From Cotesia glomerata (Eukaryota; Arthropoda; Insecta; Hymenoptera; Braconidae), in NCBI RefSeq assembly GCF_020080835.1, contig NC_058164.1, positions 2,046,001 to 2,110,000 on the forward strand: a stretch of DNA of 64,000 bases, in the 5' to 3' direction. The translations under genes were made by a program, and so were the position numbers. The notes under the pieces were generated by a model, which was given only the letters and a program-made list of their open reading frames with translations, had not been told where the DNA came from and did no database searches. Shown piece after piece: positions 22,990-35,234 of the stretch (position 1 is its first letter; the number at the start of each line of letters is the position of its first letter).

Positions 22990-23095
22990 ATTCACAACTA
23001 ATCTTTGGAAGAAATAAATGGTCACGCTCAGGGATCGAACCAGGATCCTTCGACGTCGCATCACTTGCGCTAAGCCTAATCAACCTCCCAATTAT
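22990..23095 (-). repeat. tRNA-like segment: degenerate tRNA or SINE head
   Basis: On the minus strand a perfect B-box-like GGTTCGATCCC (complement at 23031-23041) follows a weaker A-box-like TAGCGCAAGTG (complement at 23062-23072), at tRNA spacing. The segment begins near GGTTGATTAGGC and ends near GAGCGTGACCA, but acceptor and T-stem pairing is imperfect and no clear anticodon arm forms. It is best seen as a tRNA pseudogene or the head of a tRNA-derived SINE. It lies just upstream of the Helitron at 23153. Confidence 0.35.
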
Positions 23096-23152
23096 TTTTT
23101 CACAAATTTCCTAGTAAAGCAAGAATATTTATTAATAAAATTAGTATAATTA

Positions 23153-24219
23153 CTAGCAACCTTGCAGTCACTATGTGACTGCTGTGACTTTTGAACTATA
23201 AATAAATAAAATTTTGTTTTATTAAATAATGAATTTTGTTAAATTGCACTGTAATTTTTTAACTATTAACGTTTTTAAAAATATAAGCTCATCCCGATAA
23301 TACACTCATCAAAAGCTTTCATTTGAGTACCCACATCCATTTTGATATATTTTTCATATATACATATATATATAATATATATGAAATATATGAAAAATTG
23401 ATGTAGATACTCATATGAAAGGTCTCGATGAGTGTAATGTCGGAGTCAGCTTATATCTTTAAAAATGTCAATGGTTCACAAAATATTTGTTAAAACGCCC
23501 TGTACTTTCTTAAGTATTGAGGTTTTTAAAGATATAAGCTCATCCCGATGTTACATTCATCAAGAGCTTTCATTTGAGTACCCACATGCATTTTTGATAT
23601 ATTTTTCATATATCCATATACATAATATATACAAATATATAAAAAATTGATGTGGGTACTCAAATGAAAAGTCTCGATGAGTGTAACATCGGGATAAGCT
23701 TATATCTTTAAAGCTGTCAATAGTTCACAAGATACAAGGTCATTTCTTAATTATGTTAAATTGCACTGTACTTTTTTAACTACTGATATTTTTAAAGATA
23801 TAAGCTCATCGCGATGTTACACTTATCAAGAGCTTTCATTTGAGTACCCACATGCATTTTGCCATATTTTGCATATATATACATATATATAATACATATA
23901 AATATATGAAAAATTGATGTGGGTACTTAAATGAAAGGTCTTGATGAGTGTAATATCGGAATGAGCTTATATCTTTAAAAATGTCAATAGTTTACGAAAT
24001 ACAAGGTCATCTCTTAATTATGTATCTAGAAATAGAGCATTTTCGAATGCAGCCTGAAACATCATCATAAATTGACGATTGGTGAGAATAATATGAAACC
24101 TTGAAAAAGCACTTATTCAAGTCGACTTTTTCAACGATACCAAATCAAACCATAAAACCCCATTTTATCATATAAATACACTGGCCACAAAATTTTGCTC
24201 ATTCTCTTAACAATACAGA
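23153..24219 (-). mobile_element. Helitron-like non-autonomous element, copy 1 (three palindromic modules)
   Basis: On the minus strand it begins TCTGTATTGTTAAGAGAATG and ends CTAG, preceded 7-8 nt upstream by the hairpin GCAGTCACATAGTGACTGC. It is inserted exactly between A and T (T at 24220 and A at 23152 on the + strand), as Helitrons do, with no target duplication. Inside are three palindromic modules of about 200 bp (near 23265-23462, 23518-23730, 23782-24000), each pairing AAGATATAAGCTCATCCCGA with its complement across a TATA-rich loop. No Rep/helicase coding. Confidence 0.82.
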
Positions 24220-25505
24220 TAATAAAAATTTCGTTTTAGAAATAAATAATGATAAAATCAAAGGTGAAGGAATTGAAGTTACTGGTGACCGGTGATAAAA
24301 TAAATGCACTGAAATTAAAACTAAAGTCTGTTGCCATTAGCATACATTTTAAATAGAGATGTTAAGGATTAATCCTTAGTTGTATCTGTTATCTTCTTTG
24401 GTCTTTGGTCGCTGGTCTCCAGCAGACATCTTTCCCACACAGTTGGTTACATATTAAATGCAAATGTATATTTATGTATGTGTATATCTCGGATATACAT
24501 ATATAGAAGAAAGGCAACGCGAATAATGGCCGTACCCAGATTTCTTATCACGTTAATTGAACGTCCGGCAACTCGTTTCACATGCTGTCTTTGTAGTATA
24601 CTTTTGCATTAAGCTCGGTCTTGTGCTCAGCTCCATTGGCAGGTTTGCTGACGTGACAAATGGACTTGGGGCTCGAAGAAATTAGGCTTTCTCGCCTTTT
24701 GCTTTACCACTCGTAAATTTTTCAACGTCTTATTGGAAATTCACAGTAACCTACTCCCGCAGAATCTCTTCTTATACATACACAAATATATCTTGTATAT
24801 TTATATTTATATTTATATACATATGTAAGTGTATTTAAATCTCACGCCTATCCATCTTGTACAATAGACAGTTATTTATTTACTTTTTTTTATTTTAGGC
24901 CAGACCACTTGGATCCGTTTAAAAATCTACGAGACAATTAAAAATATTTACCCTCCGGCAATCAATTATCTCCTTGATATATTTTATTATAAAATTTAGA
25001 TTTGTTAGCCGTTAACTGTAATATTTATTTATTATACTTGACTATTTATATTTACACAAGGGAATCCATCAGACAGCATAGCAGTCTCTTGATACCTGAG
25101 ATCTCCGATCCAGACAGTATTGCTGTATGGTACTGTTGTATTACCTCTCACGGGGCTTTGCTAAAAAAATATAAATGGCAGTTATTGCCACTTGAGTTAC
25201 CCATCAGCCATCACCATCAGGAAGTCCTATTTTATTTATTTATGTATACATTGATGCTTACGGGATAAATTTTCATTCACATTATAAAATAATAAACCGC
25301 TTATGTTGTACATTAGTTAATCTTATATTCATTCACATACCAAGAAAGCTAAGCATCTATTTTAACTCCATAAATAATTCCTCTTATTTTACATTATAAT
25401 GTTTATCAATTATAATTATTTTTAACTTTTATTACGTGCAAAAATTTAATTATAAATTTAAATATAAGAAAAAAGTTATTGTGAATTTTTAATTGATAAT
25501 AATAA

Positions 25506-25779
25506 TCTATATTATTAAGAGAATAAGCAAAATTTTGTAGCCATTGTATTTATATGATAAAATGGGTTTTTATGGTTAAAGTTGGTATCGCTGGAAAATA
25601 GTCAATTTATGATGATGAGTATTAAGGCTGCATTCGAAAATGCTCTATCTCTAGATGAATAATTATGAAATGATCTTGTATCTCGTGAACTATTGACATT
25701 TTTAAAGATATAAGTTCATCCCGATGTTACACTCATCAAGACCTTTCATTTAAGTACCCACATCGATTTTTCATATATT

Positions 25780-25810
<31 letters not shown>

Positions 25811-26014
25811 GAAAAATATATCAAAAATGCATGTAGGTACTCAAATGAAAGCTCCTAATGAGTGTAACATCGGGATGAACTTATATCTTTAAAAACGTCA
25901 ATAGTTAAAAAATTACAGTGCAATTTAACAAAAGTCATTATTTAATAAAGCAAAATTTTATTTATTTATAGTTCACAAGTCACGGCAGTTACATAGTGAC
26001 TGCAAGGTTGCAAT
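25506..26014 (+). mobile_element. Helitron-like element, copy 2 (one palindromic module)
   Basis: Begins A|TCTATATTATTAAGAGAATA and ends after GGCAGTTACATAGTGACTGC AAGGTTGCAAT; the terminal CTAG is degenerate (CAAT). One palindromic module at 25688-25905. Same family as 23153, 28648, 35235 and 63371, in the opposite orientation to copies 1, 3 and 4. Confidence 0.78.
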
Positions 26015-27244
26015 TTTTTAAATATTTCAACAAAAAAATTTTTAATATTTATAAATGTAAAAAATAATTATTATTTTTAATAATAATTCTCATTATACAA
26101 CTAGAAAAAATTTTCTTGAGAATGGTAGCGATAAAAATTTCTTCACACGAAAAGTGACTTCATATTTTTCCGGATTTTAAGTAAACAACTAAATGATTCA
26201 ACTGGTATTAAAAAAATTTTTTTTACATAACATCAATAAATTCTTCAAACTAAAATATATGCTCTGATAATTGAGCGATTTAATTTTTTTAACACAGTTA
26301 TATTTTCGTTAACAAAACTATAATTTTCTCGCAGTAAAAGTCAGCAATAATTTTAAACAAAAAATAATAATAACAATATTTACAGTAACTAAAAACTTTT
26401 CACCCCTATTTCCCAGAATAATTTAATTTAATAGGCAATTAAAATTATTATATATAAAAATCTATAGAAGTAAAAATAAATTAAAAAAAGAAAGATAGCG
26501 CAAAAATAGCTTGATTGCACTTGATCACGATTGGAGCTGTTAGCATCGTGGTTTGAGATAAAAAAACGAGGTATCCTGCGTCATAACGTTAATGAATTTG
26601 TATTGTATACATACACAAATACATATATAATATATATCTATATATATTAGTAGTATTACAGAGAAACAGAGCAAAGTAGAACAGTAGTAGTGTAGAGTTA
26701 GTGATATGGGTTCGACGAACTGGCACACGCGCAAATCGTACCAGCTAAAATGTTATTTTCAACTTTGCCTAGAAGTGTACTTTTACCCCTTTTTCCTTTC
26801 CACTTCCCCTCAATTATCCTCTCTCTCTCTCTGTTAAAGTATCAGTCGGTACTAAATTAATCTCACTTGAATTTTAAAATCAGACGATAAAACTTTTTCT
26901 CTTTGGATACCGAAATAAATGAAGTTACCAAAATTGAAATAAAAATAAAGCAATTATAAACATCGATTTAACCTCTGAGTTTAAAATAATCGGTTTGTAT
27001 CCAAACAATCACTTACTCGCTCATATAATCACGTATTCCTCTGGTGTATATAGTATATAGTAAATCCTCTATCGGCCTCTTTGGAGATCAAACCTCCTCT
27101 TCTTTTTGTTTTTATTTTTTATCCTTTTATTTCTTTAATTTTTTTTTATCCACTTTTTAGTCGGCATGACGTTTGAAAAATAAATTTTCGAGGAGTACAC
27201 TTTGGTGCGTGCGTTGTTTACGTGAATAAAACGTACGCTCTATT

Positions 27245-27264
27245 GCACGAACGCTGATGACGAG
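27245..27264 (+). promoter_or_regulatory. Possible minimal alternative start with a strong donor
   Basis: ATGACGA|GTAAGT (ATG at 27257) leaves phase 1, compatible with exon E, and lies in a CpG-bearing segment (GTGCGTGCGTTG, ACGTACGC) that differs from the surroundings. Splicing would give Met-Thr-Lys directly before the SAM domain, comparable with very short DLC1 N-termini. Only seven coding bases support it, so the evidence is slight. Confidence 0.12.
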
Positions 27265-28647
27265 TAAGTCGTTTTCTCGAGAACTACGTGGTGGGTAAAA
27301 AATTTAAGGAAAAAAAACAGAGACTGGAGAATAAGAGCAACAAGTTGAGAAGAAGAGAAATGGAAGAACAAAATTTAAATGTTAAGTAGTGTATAGAGTA
27401 AGAGATGGACCGATGTGAGTTTAAAAGAGAGAAAGATTAAATGAGCCGAGTAGAGAATTATTATTATTATTATTATTACGATTTTTTATTATATATTATA
27501 TACGAGTGTTAACAACTATTTTGATGATATATTTATTAAGGTATCAAATGAAAGAGATGAGAGACGCCGTAATAATGCTATCGTTAACCCATTAACCATT
27601 AACCCATTGTGGCCCATTTCATTTGAGCTGATAAAAACCAATAAATGTTTATGTATATAATAAATAAAAGGAACGATACTAAAACCGATATACGATATAG
27701 GATATACGATATACGATATACTTGTTTAGTTGGCTTAGCTGGTGTTGATTCGACTGCAGACTATCGACGTCAATTACCGACTTAAACTTGGATCTAAAGC
27801 GTTTTAGTATACATATAGTTCTGCAGCGGTTACCGCGAATAAGAAGCTTCAAATTTAGAATGTTGTAAATATAAGTACAAGTATGCATACAGCATGGATA
27901 GAACTTCTTAGAACTGAGTTTAAACAAACCAAGTTACGAAAAAATGATTAAATAAATTAAGTAATAAAATAATAAAAGCAAAAAAGCGCAATTAAATTGC
28001 AATGCACTAAATTGACTGACATTGCGTGGTGGCACGAATAAAATGTTGCTCGAGTTTCTATTCTCGATATCTGGTCATCAGAATTCTTACGGCTTTTTTT
28101 AGTGCATAAAATAAAAAAGGTAAAATTACTTAGGTGAAACAGAAATTAAAAAAACTCGGTTAAACTTTTAACGAGAAAAAAACAAGTTTATTCTATTTCG
28201 AGGCACAAAAGAGTTTGCTTTTTGTTGAAACTTCTTTTTTTGTAAACATTTATATTGAAAATCGATAGTTGTACAAAGATGATGCTGGGAAATTTATAAT
28301 GGAGATATGTATATACCGTTCGGAAAATGCACCGACGCATGTTGAATCACTGTGAGCAAACATTGTGCTTGTCAACAGGGATCTTTACCTATCTCTTATA
28401 GGCTTCAGTACACAGAAAATAAGTATTAAAGCACTTTTACATTATATATGTGTCGAAAGTGATATATTTAATGTACTTTTGGTGGGTTATGAGGTTTTAA
28501 TGGTGTTGAAGTTTAGTTTATTGGGTAAGTTTATAATTGAGTTTTTTTGAGAAAATAGTTAGGAATAATTTTATATTTTGAAATTTTTTGTACTTCAATA
28601 ATTTGCAAATACTATTTTGCTTGTGTTATTAATAATAGTATAACTGA

Positions 28648-29463
28648 CTAGCCACCTTGCAGTCACTATGTGACTGCCGTGGTTTGTGAAATAAAAAAAA
28701 ATTAGAATTTTGCTTTATGAAATAATGACTTTTGTTAAATTGCACTGTACTTTCTTAATTATTGACATTTTTAAAGATATAAGCTCATCCCAATGTTACA
28801 CTTATCAAGACCTTTCATTTGAATACCCACATGGCATTTTTCATATATTTTATATATATGGTATTTGTGAAATATATAAATATATAAAATATATGGAAAA
28901 TTGATGTGGGTACTCAAATGAAAGGTCTCGATGAGTGTAATGTCGGGATGAGCTTATATCTTTAAAAATGTCAATAGTTCACGAGATATTTCTTAAATTG
29001 CACTGTACTTTCTTAACTATTGACGTTTTTGAAGATATAAGCTCATCCCGATGTTTCACTCATCAAAAGCTTTCATTTGAGTACCCACATGCTTTTCGAT
29101 ATATTTTTCATATATACATGTATATAATAGATATAAATATATGAAAAATTGATGTGGATACTTAAATGAAAGGTCTTGATGAGTGTATCATCGGGATGAG
29201 CTTGTATCTTTAAATTAAACATGTTAATAGTTCACAAGATACAAGGTCATTTCTTAATTATGTATCTAGAGATAGAGCATTTTCAAATGCATTCTAGATA
29301 CTTATCATAATAAATTGACTATCGGTGAGGACGAAATGAAACCTTGAAAGGCACAAATTCAAATCAAGACATTTGCAATGACACTAAATATCACTAAAAA
29401 AATTGATTTTATCATATGACTATCCTGAAAACAAAATTTTTCTCATTCTTTTAATAATATAAA
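28648..29463 (-). mobile_element. Helitron-like element, copy 3 (two palindromic modules)
   Basis: Minus strand ends in CTAG after hairpin GCAGTCACATAGTGACTGC, next to A at 28647 (+ strand); the start is slightly degenerate (TTTATATTATTAAAAGAATG). Two modules, near 28757-28990 and 29020-29240. The inner flank ATGTATCTAGAGATAGAGCA is shared with the other copies. Confidence 0.8.
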
Positions 29464-31190
29464 TTATTTCAATCGTGAGGAGGACTTTTTATGTAAATCA
29501 TTACGAATCTATTTATAATTCATATTTAATGTTTCAGCAACTTTATTGCAACTTCTACAGTAACTAAAATATTTTGATTTTATATAAATTCTTGTCTCAT
29601 TTTTAAATAATTTTTTTTTTATATTTTTTGAGTAAGTAAAATTATCAATTTTTACTCCAAAAATTCACCGAGACATAAATTTTTTTTGTTCCCTTTTGAA
29701 TTAAAAAAATTTTCTTAAAGCTAAAAGCGCATATATCTTGAACTTCGACTTTTTGAAGTTAGTGATTTAAAAAAAAAAAAAATTTAATAAAATTTGTCAC
29801 GCAATATAAAAAACATTAAATGATAAGTTGTTTTTTGATTCGCTGAAAAAAAAAAATAGAATTAACTGTTTATTTTTATTATTTTTCATAACACTTGTGT
29901 TCCTAGAATGGTAAATTGACTTGGCCGTTTCTAAGAGAAGATTTTAATGAGCTGCTAAACGTTGCCGCTAGCAAACGTTGCGTAGGTAGAGAGACGGGAT
30001 GCATTTGCATCCTGGCTACCGACTCAACTCTGTACTGCTGAGATTGTGAATCCAGTATTATCGTCATACTCAATACACAGCACACTCTTACCTTCTTACT
30101 TTCATACATACATACATATAAATACGATAGGAGCAAGTATTAGAGGTGTGTATAAATTTTAAGTTCGAACTCCCGTGTATTTATTCAAATAAAAATATCC
30201 GGTGGGTTAATATATCTTTAACTTCAAATGTAGATAAGTAAGCTCGTGTGGGACAGTTAAACACGCAACCTTAACCAGGAAATATCTTCTGGGGACTCGC
30301 GGGTGTCTGGGTGGTGTTTTAACAAGTCAACGACATGTTCAACCCGATTCAATGATTCAATACACCAACCATTCAGTAGCTAATGTAGTCTACTCTAATG
30401 TAACCAATAGGCTTCTTATACATTCTTATATGTTAACTTTATTACGGAATACATCGGAAATAAAAGTAAAAATCTTGCCTTACAAAACCAACATAACATC
30501 ATACACGCTCGAGATTAATATGTAAGTCAGAACAAAATTATACCGCCAAGAAACATTCAACGCTCAACACTCAATAAATTTTCGTTCCATTTAGAAAAAA
30601 GTTAAACACTTTTTTGTAACACTTCTTTTGTGCTCGCTTTAGTTTTTATTCTTATTCGGGCGAGACTTTAACTGATGATTTTACACCAGATTATCCGTTA
30701 CTTGGTATACAAGCTGGATAAACAAATCTTCTCATGACTTAACTGTTACTGTTTCAATTTTAGTCCTCTTTTTACAACGCTTAACAGTTACTTTGTTTAT
30801 GGATCACTGATTTATTATTTTATTCATTTATTACAATTATATTTATAATTAAACTGCAAGGAGTGATATTAAAAATTTGATACAAATAAAATTATTCGTC
30901 ATAGTTTTAGATATAAATTAAAAAAAAAATTAGTAAGGAATTTTTTTTTTCTGAACAAATTAAATTTTTTACAATTAAATTTTTATATGGAAGTATTTTT
31001 AATATTAAAAATAATCATATCATATCATTATTAGTTTGTTTACCTTCACACACCGAAAACTACTTAACAGTGATAATAGTCATTGCGAAACTCGGGTGTT
31101 TATCTTTACGAGAATATTACGGTTCATTCAAACAAGAACAGACTCCTGTTTTAGTATCATTGTCTCCCGACTATGCCCAAAAATATTTTT

Positions 31191-31655
31191 ATTTACAATT
31201 TAATCTTCATTATTATTTCAAGTTTATATCGCTTCAATAAAATCAAAATTTCTTCAAATATTTTAGATAAGTCTTATCGATATTTTTTTTATATAACTTT
31301 ATCCTTAATTATTTTTATCCTTCAAATAAATTTTTAAAGTAAAAAATTTTCAGTTTTATTGAAAAAAAATATTTTAGATCTCTCAATAGTTTTTAAAACT
31401 TTATAAGAAAATTTTCAGTTATTTACAATTTAATCTTCATTCTTATTTCAAGTTTATATCGCTTTAATAATATCAAAATTTCTTTAAATATTTTAAATGA
31501 CTTTTATCGATATTTTTTTTTACACAACTTTATACTTTGAATAAATTTTTAAAGTAAAAAATTTTCATTTTTATTGAAAAAAATTTTCATTTTTATTGAA
31601 AAAAATTTGACATGAAAATTTTTTAGATCTCACGATAGTTTTTAAAATTTTATCG
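31191..31655. repeat. Tandem duplication, period about 230 bp
   Basis: ATTTACAATTTAATCTTCAT occurs at 31191 and 31421, followed in both by TTTCAAGTTTATATCGCTT and AATTTTTAAAGTAAAAAATT. AT-rich, no coding. Confidence 0.78.
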
Positions 31656-31772
31656 GAAAATTTCCAATGATTGTTATCAAAAACCCAACTCAAATTGTAA
31701 TAACGTAAGATGAATATTCTATTATGATTATTGTCATTATTATTATTATGAATAGATATTCAAATGATTTAA

Positions 31773-31973
31773 CTTTTGACTGGGGTTGAAGAAGAGGCTT
31801 GGAAAAGGCGTGGCCCTTTGAAAAGTACAAAAGATCTATACAGTCTGAATGACAGGTTGTCAAGAGTTTTGAAAAGGCCAATCAACTTTTCCAAACCATT
31901 AATAAACAATATGAATAACAATAAAAAATTTAATAATCAACAAAACTTATTGCCTCCCATAAAACTAAATTAA
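31773..31973 (+). pseudogene. Unidentified coding-like island without an ATG
   Basis: Open between a TAA at 31770 and a TAA at 31971. It reads TGVEEEAWKRRGPLKSTKDL, then YSLNDRLSRVLKRP, then an Asn-rich tail (NNMNNNKKFNNQQN). The first 38 residues look protein-like; there is no ATG in frame and no good acceptor. A different frame starts ATG at 31748 (MNRYSNDLTFDWG) and stops at the overlap, so a +1 frameshift could separate the two. It may be a gene fragment, an unrecognised exon, or chance. Confidence 0.2.
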
Positions 31974-32852
31974 ATTAATTTTTTATTGAAATTTTTTTTA
32001 ATGTTTGCTACAAAGAAACATCTCATCAGAATGCATGATCGATAATAACAGACAGCATACATAAATTCTGATGAATAGCGAGCCTTCTTCGCGTACTTTG
32101 TGCACAATCTACACACTGTGTAGTCCAACAACAGCAGCACCAGAAGCACCATACTAGTAACTTCTAGATTTTTTGCGATTCGACGTTCGCACGGTTAACT
32201 GATTAAAGAAATAAAAATAAAAAAAAGTCAATGAATCAAAATAAAAAAAGCTCTTTTTAAAAAGTTTTGTTTAATTTTTACGTGATCAAGGACAAAGCAA
32301 TCGACGATACATTAATCGAGGCATGGATAAGTCCCGTGACTAACCCAAGGATCTTTTAACATATAAAAGGATACTTTATCTCGTTATAACCCTCCCACGC
32401 TTAAAAAGTCACATCGGGCTGGTATTGTGCGTTTGTGTTAGTAAGAGTGCAAGCACATCAGTAAATGACCTTTCAGAAAATTCTAAACTTTTTGTCTCTT
32501 CTGTTTCTTATTCAACCTACGACATTGTCTTGTTTTCATTTTTGTTATTTACTTTCTTTTCATTGAGGACAGTACACTGGACTAGGATTAAATGGGACAA
32601 TGGGCGTTATTCACAATTTATCATTTTTAATGTTTTATATTATAAAAAATTCATTTAATTATAATTAACAAAGTTTTTGCCTAAAAGTGCTTCCTAAATT
32701 TAATCAATCTCTACTTAGTTCTCAGTTTAATGCTTGTCAAGTGTAAATACTTTCTGATATGGCCATATGTGGCTTGATCTGATCATATATGGCCATATCA
32801 GGCTATGTATGACAATAAAAAAGTTTTTTATTATAAATTGTTATTTTTTCTA

Positions 32853-33031
32853 CACAGAAAAAATAAACTTCTTGCACCAAGAAAATTTTAAGGAAGACAA
32901 AAGTTATTTTGGAGCAAGAAGAAATTTTCTTGGCTAAAGAAACTTTGACCATTCAAGAAATTTTCAATCTTCCTTAATATTTTCTTGAGCCAAGAAAATT
33001 TACCTTCCAGTCAAGAATTTTTTCTTCAGTG
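32853..33031. mobile_element. 179-bp CACAGAAAAAA fold-back MITE
   Basis: Ends CACAGAAAAAATAAACTTCT and TCAAGAATTTTTTCTTCAGT(G), flanked by TA (32851-32852, 33032-33033). The inside is complementary (CAAGAAAATTTTAAGGAAGA against TCTTCCTTAATATTTTCTTG). Same family as 13889-14067. Confidence 0.82.
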
Positions 33032-33283
33032 TAAAAATGTGATGATACTGAAATTAAGAGACATCTGATAATTTTTAGAATTTTTTTAACAAAAAAATTA
33101 TAGCAAAAAACTTTTATTTAAAAACTTCATCTTTAAAAGCTCTGAAAAATTATGAATGAGATTTTTATAAATAATTTTCTATGTCTGGTTTATTTTTAAA
33201 GAAGAATCAAAAAATTGTCAAGTGTCTCCTAACTTCAGTCTCATAAAATATGAGGTTTATTTAAATCAACACTAATAAATTTA

Positions 33284-33384
33284 CACTGAAAAAAAATTTA
33301 CTGAATTTAAGGAATAAAGATTCTGTTGTCTTGAATTAAGACTAAAAATTCTCGAACAAAGTTGAATTTACTTGAACCAAAAAG

Positions 33385-33418
<34 letters not shown>

Positions 33419-33772
33419 TTATTATTATTTAGAGTCGGTTTTAACTGCTGTGGTCATATCGCCGATTTTTAACTGTTGGGAGTGGTACGTTGGGTCTTTT
33501 TGGGTTGTGTAAATCTTAACCTACGCGGCAAGGGCCGAATATCAACCAAGTTGGTTTCTAAGACCAGCTTGGGATTCGAACCCACGCCTGGCCGGTAAGT
33601 TAGTCCGAGTTCTCTATAGGCCATGCACCTTCGACGACTCGGCTAACGTCACCGGTTCAAAAAGAATTTCTTTATTGCAGAATTTTTAAAATTTATTCAA
33701 GAAAATTGAAGTCTTCAAAATGATTTTTTTTGGTTTTTTTTATTGAATCAAATTAATTTTTTTTTTTCAGTG
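33284..33772. mobile_element. CACTGAAAAAAAA MITE carrying a SINE
   Basis: Ends CACTGAAAAAAAATTTACTG and AAATTAATTTTTTTTTTTCA GTG, with TA on the left side. Interrupted by the SINE at 33390-33657, which left a 12-bp duplication. Without it the MITE is about 210 bp. Confidence 0.72.
33390..33657 (-). mobile_element. tRNA-derived SINE with 12-bp target duplication
   Basis: On the minus strand: A-box-like TAGCCGAGTCGTCG, B-box GGTTCGAATCCC (complement near 33564-33575), a unique body, and a 3' poly-A (a run of over 25 T on the + strand at 33387-33416). CAAAAAGAATTT flanks it at 33378-33389 and 33658-33669, the mark of target-primed reverse transcription. The 3' body (CCCAACGTACCACTCCCAAC, CAGTTAAAACCGACTCTAAA) recurs at 51132-51229. 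A LINE partner is not present. Confidence 0.85.
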
Positions 33773-34966
33773 GAATCTTTTGAAAAGAGTCAAAAAAATT
33801 TTTTTTGACTTAATTAAAAAATGACTTTTATTTTAGAACTTAACTCTCTTGTTAGAGAACGATTTAGCGAACATACGCCCTCTGTCGAAGATTTTCAACA
33901 CTATCTTCAATCGAAAAAATATATATGGTCATATCAAGACATATTAAGCCATATATGGCCAATTTTCATATCAGACTTATCAGAAAACTCTTTTACTAAG
34001 TAGTAAACAAAAATTTTTAAAAAATTTGTTCAAATTTGACTTAATTGTAAATAATTTTTCTTCTCACTCACGACGTAATCTTACTTTTCTCTATTATACT
34101 AAAATCACTCAAACTTTATTGAACCTAATATGAATATATATTTTCCTGTCAAGACAGATGCTATCATAAGACAACATCCTATTCGAATAATCTTTCTCAG
34201 CACCGAGGCTACCCTCAATTCTCTTCACTATCTATCCGACTTTCTTATCAATTTATTTTTCTATTTTCACCACCTTCAGTCCCTAAGGACCCCTAAAATT
34301 TTTGAATTTCTCGACTTATTTATTCACGTACATATTTAAAGTCTGGATTCACTCGGGGTTTCTTCTTATCACTGTCACTTTCATCTCTTTAATAATACAT
34401 TTTACTCCAAAAACTTTTTCACTTAGTTTTATATTTTTATCTCAATAAAAATTACAGTAAGACAAAATCTCAAATATTTACAAACTTTTTTTAAACAAAT
34501 CCTCGTATTTAGAAACAACCGTGCAATAAAATAAAAATTAAAGCAGTCAATAAATTTGTGAAGGTTTAAAAATACATATTTTTTGCTCGACTATACTACT
34601 TTAATTCTCATTCGCTTTTCGGGAACTTCGATAACATCATTACGTAGAGACTTTATTTTTCGACTACCAAGGACGTGTGAATTTTCGGCACTGGATACAT
34701 TGCAAGTATTAGGTCAGGGTTTTTGAATAACTAATGGCAAACAGTCCTTATATAAATAATGATTGATGAGGATATCTGTCGACTCGTATTGTCGTACTAT
34801 TTATTATATAACTTACATTTTTTTGACAGTCATGGACTGATCAATCATCTCTTGAGTATCTCGGAGATTAGAGTAAAAAATAATAAAACTCGAAAAAAAT
34901 ATTCAAGGTAATATTGAGGATAAAAATGAACAAAAAATTGGGAATTCCTCATAAAAATAATTTATA

Positions 34967-35215
34967 ACAAAAATATATTTTCAATAGCTAATTTTTTGTT
35001 TATTTTTATATATACTTTATACATCTTAATAATAAAAAGATACTAAAAATATTATTTAGTTCAAAATAAATTAAAAAATTTTTTTATACATATATACTTT
35101 TTATACATTTTTAAGATACATTTTTAATATATTCCAATTATAATTAAAATTTATAAAATAAAATATATTCGAAAATCGCTCAAAAGTTAGCTATTGAAAA
35201 TATATTTTTTATAGT
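34967..35215. repeat. AT-rich fold-back, relative of the 41121/55906 family
   Basis: AAAATATATTTTCAATAGCT on the left and AGCTATTGAAAATATATTTT on the right are complementary across about 200 bp of TATA-rich sequence; TCGCTCAAAAGTTAGCTATT resembles the ATCGGCCAAAAATTAGCTAT of 55906-56283. Confidence 0.55.
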
Positions 35216-35234
35216 ACTATTATTTACTTAATTA

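Larger units (their letters stand above)
32754..33974. repeat. Imperfect 1.2-kb inverted pair with GATATGGCCATAT ends
   Basis: CTGATATGGCCATATGTGGC at the left and, inverted, CTGATATGAAAATTGGCCAT and GCCATATATGGCTTAATATG at the right. It could be a degraded TIR element into which the 32853-33031 and 33284-33772 MITEs inserted. The ends have diverged and no target duplication is visible. Confidence 0.4.

Noticed and set aside
22990..23095. Functional tRNA gene
   Set aside because: B-box is perfect but acceptor and T stems pair poorly and no anticodon arm is clear; kept only as a tRNA-like segment.
23153..24219. Simple palindromic satellite array
   Set aside because: All complete copies end with the same outside sequences (TC start; GCAGTCAC hairpin, usually CTAG) between A and T, which a satellite would not have.
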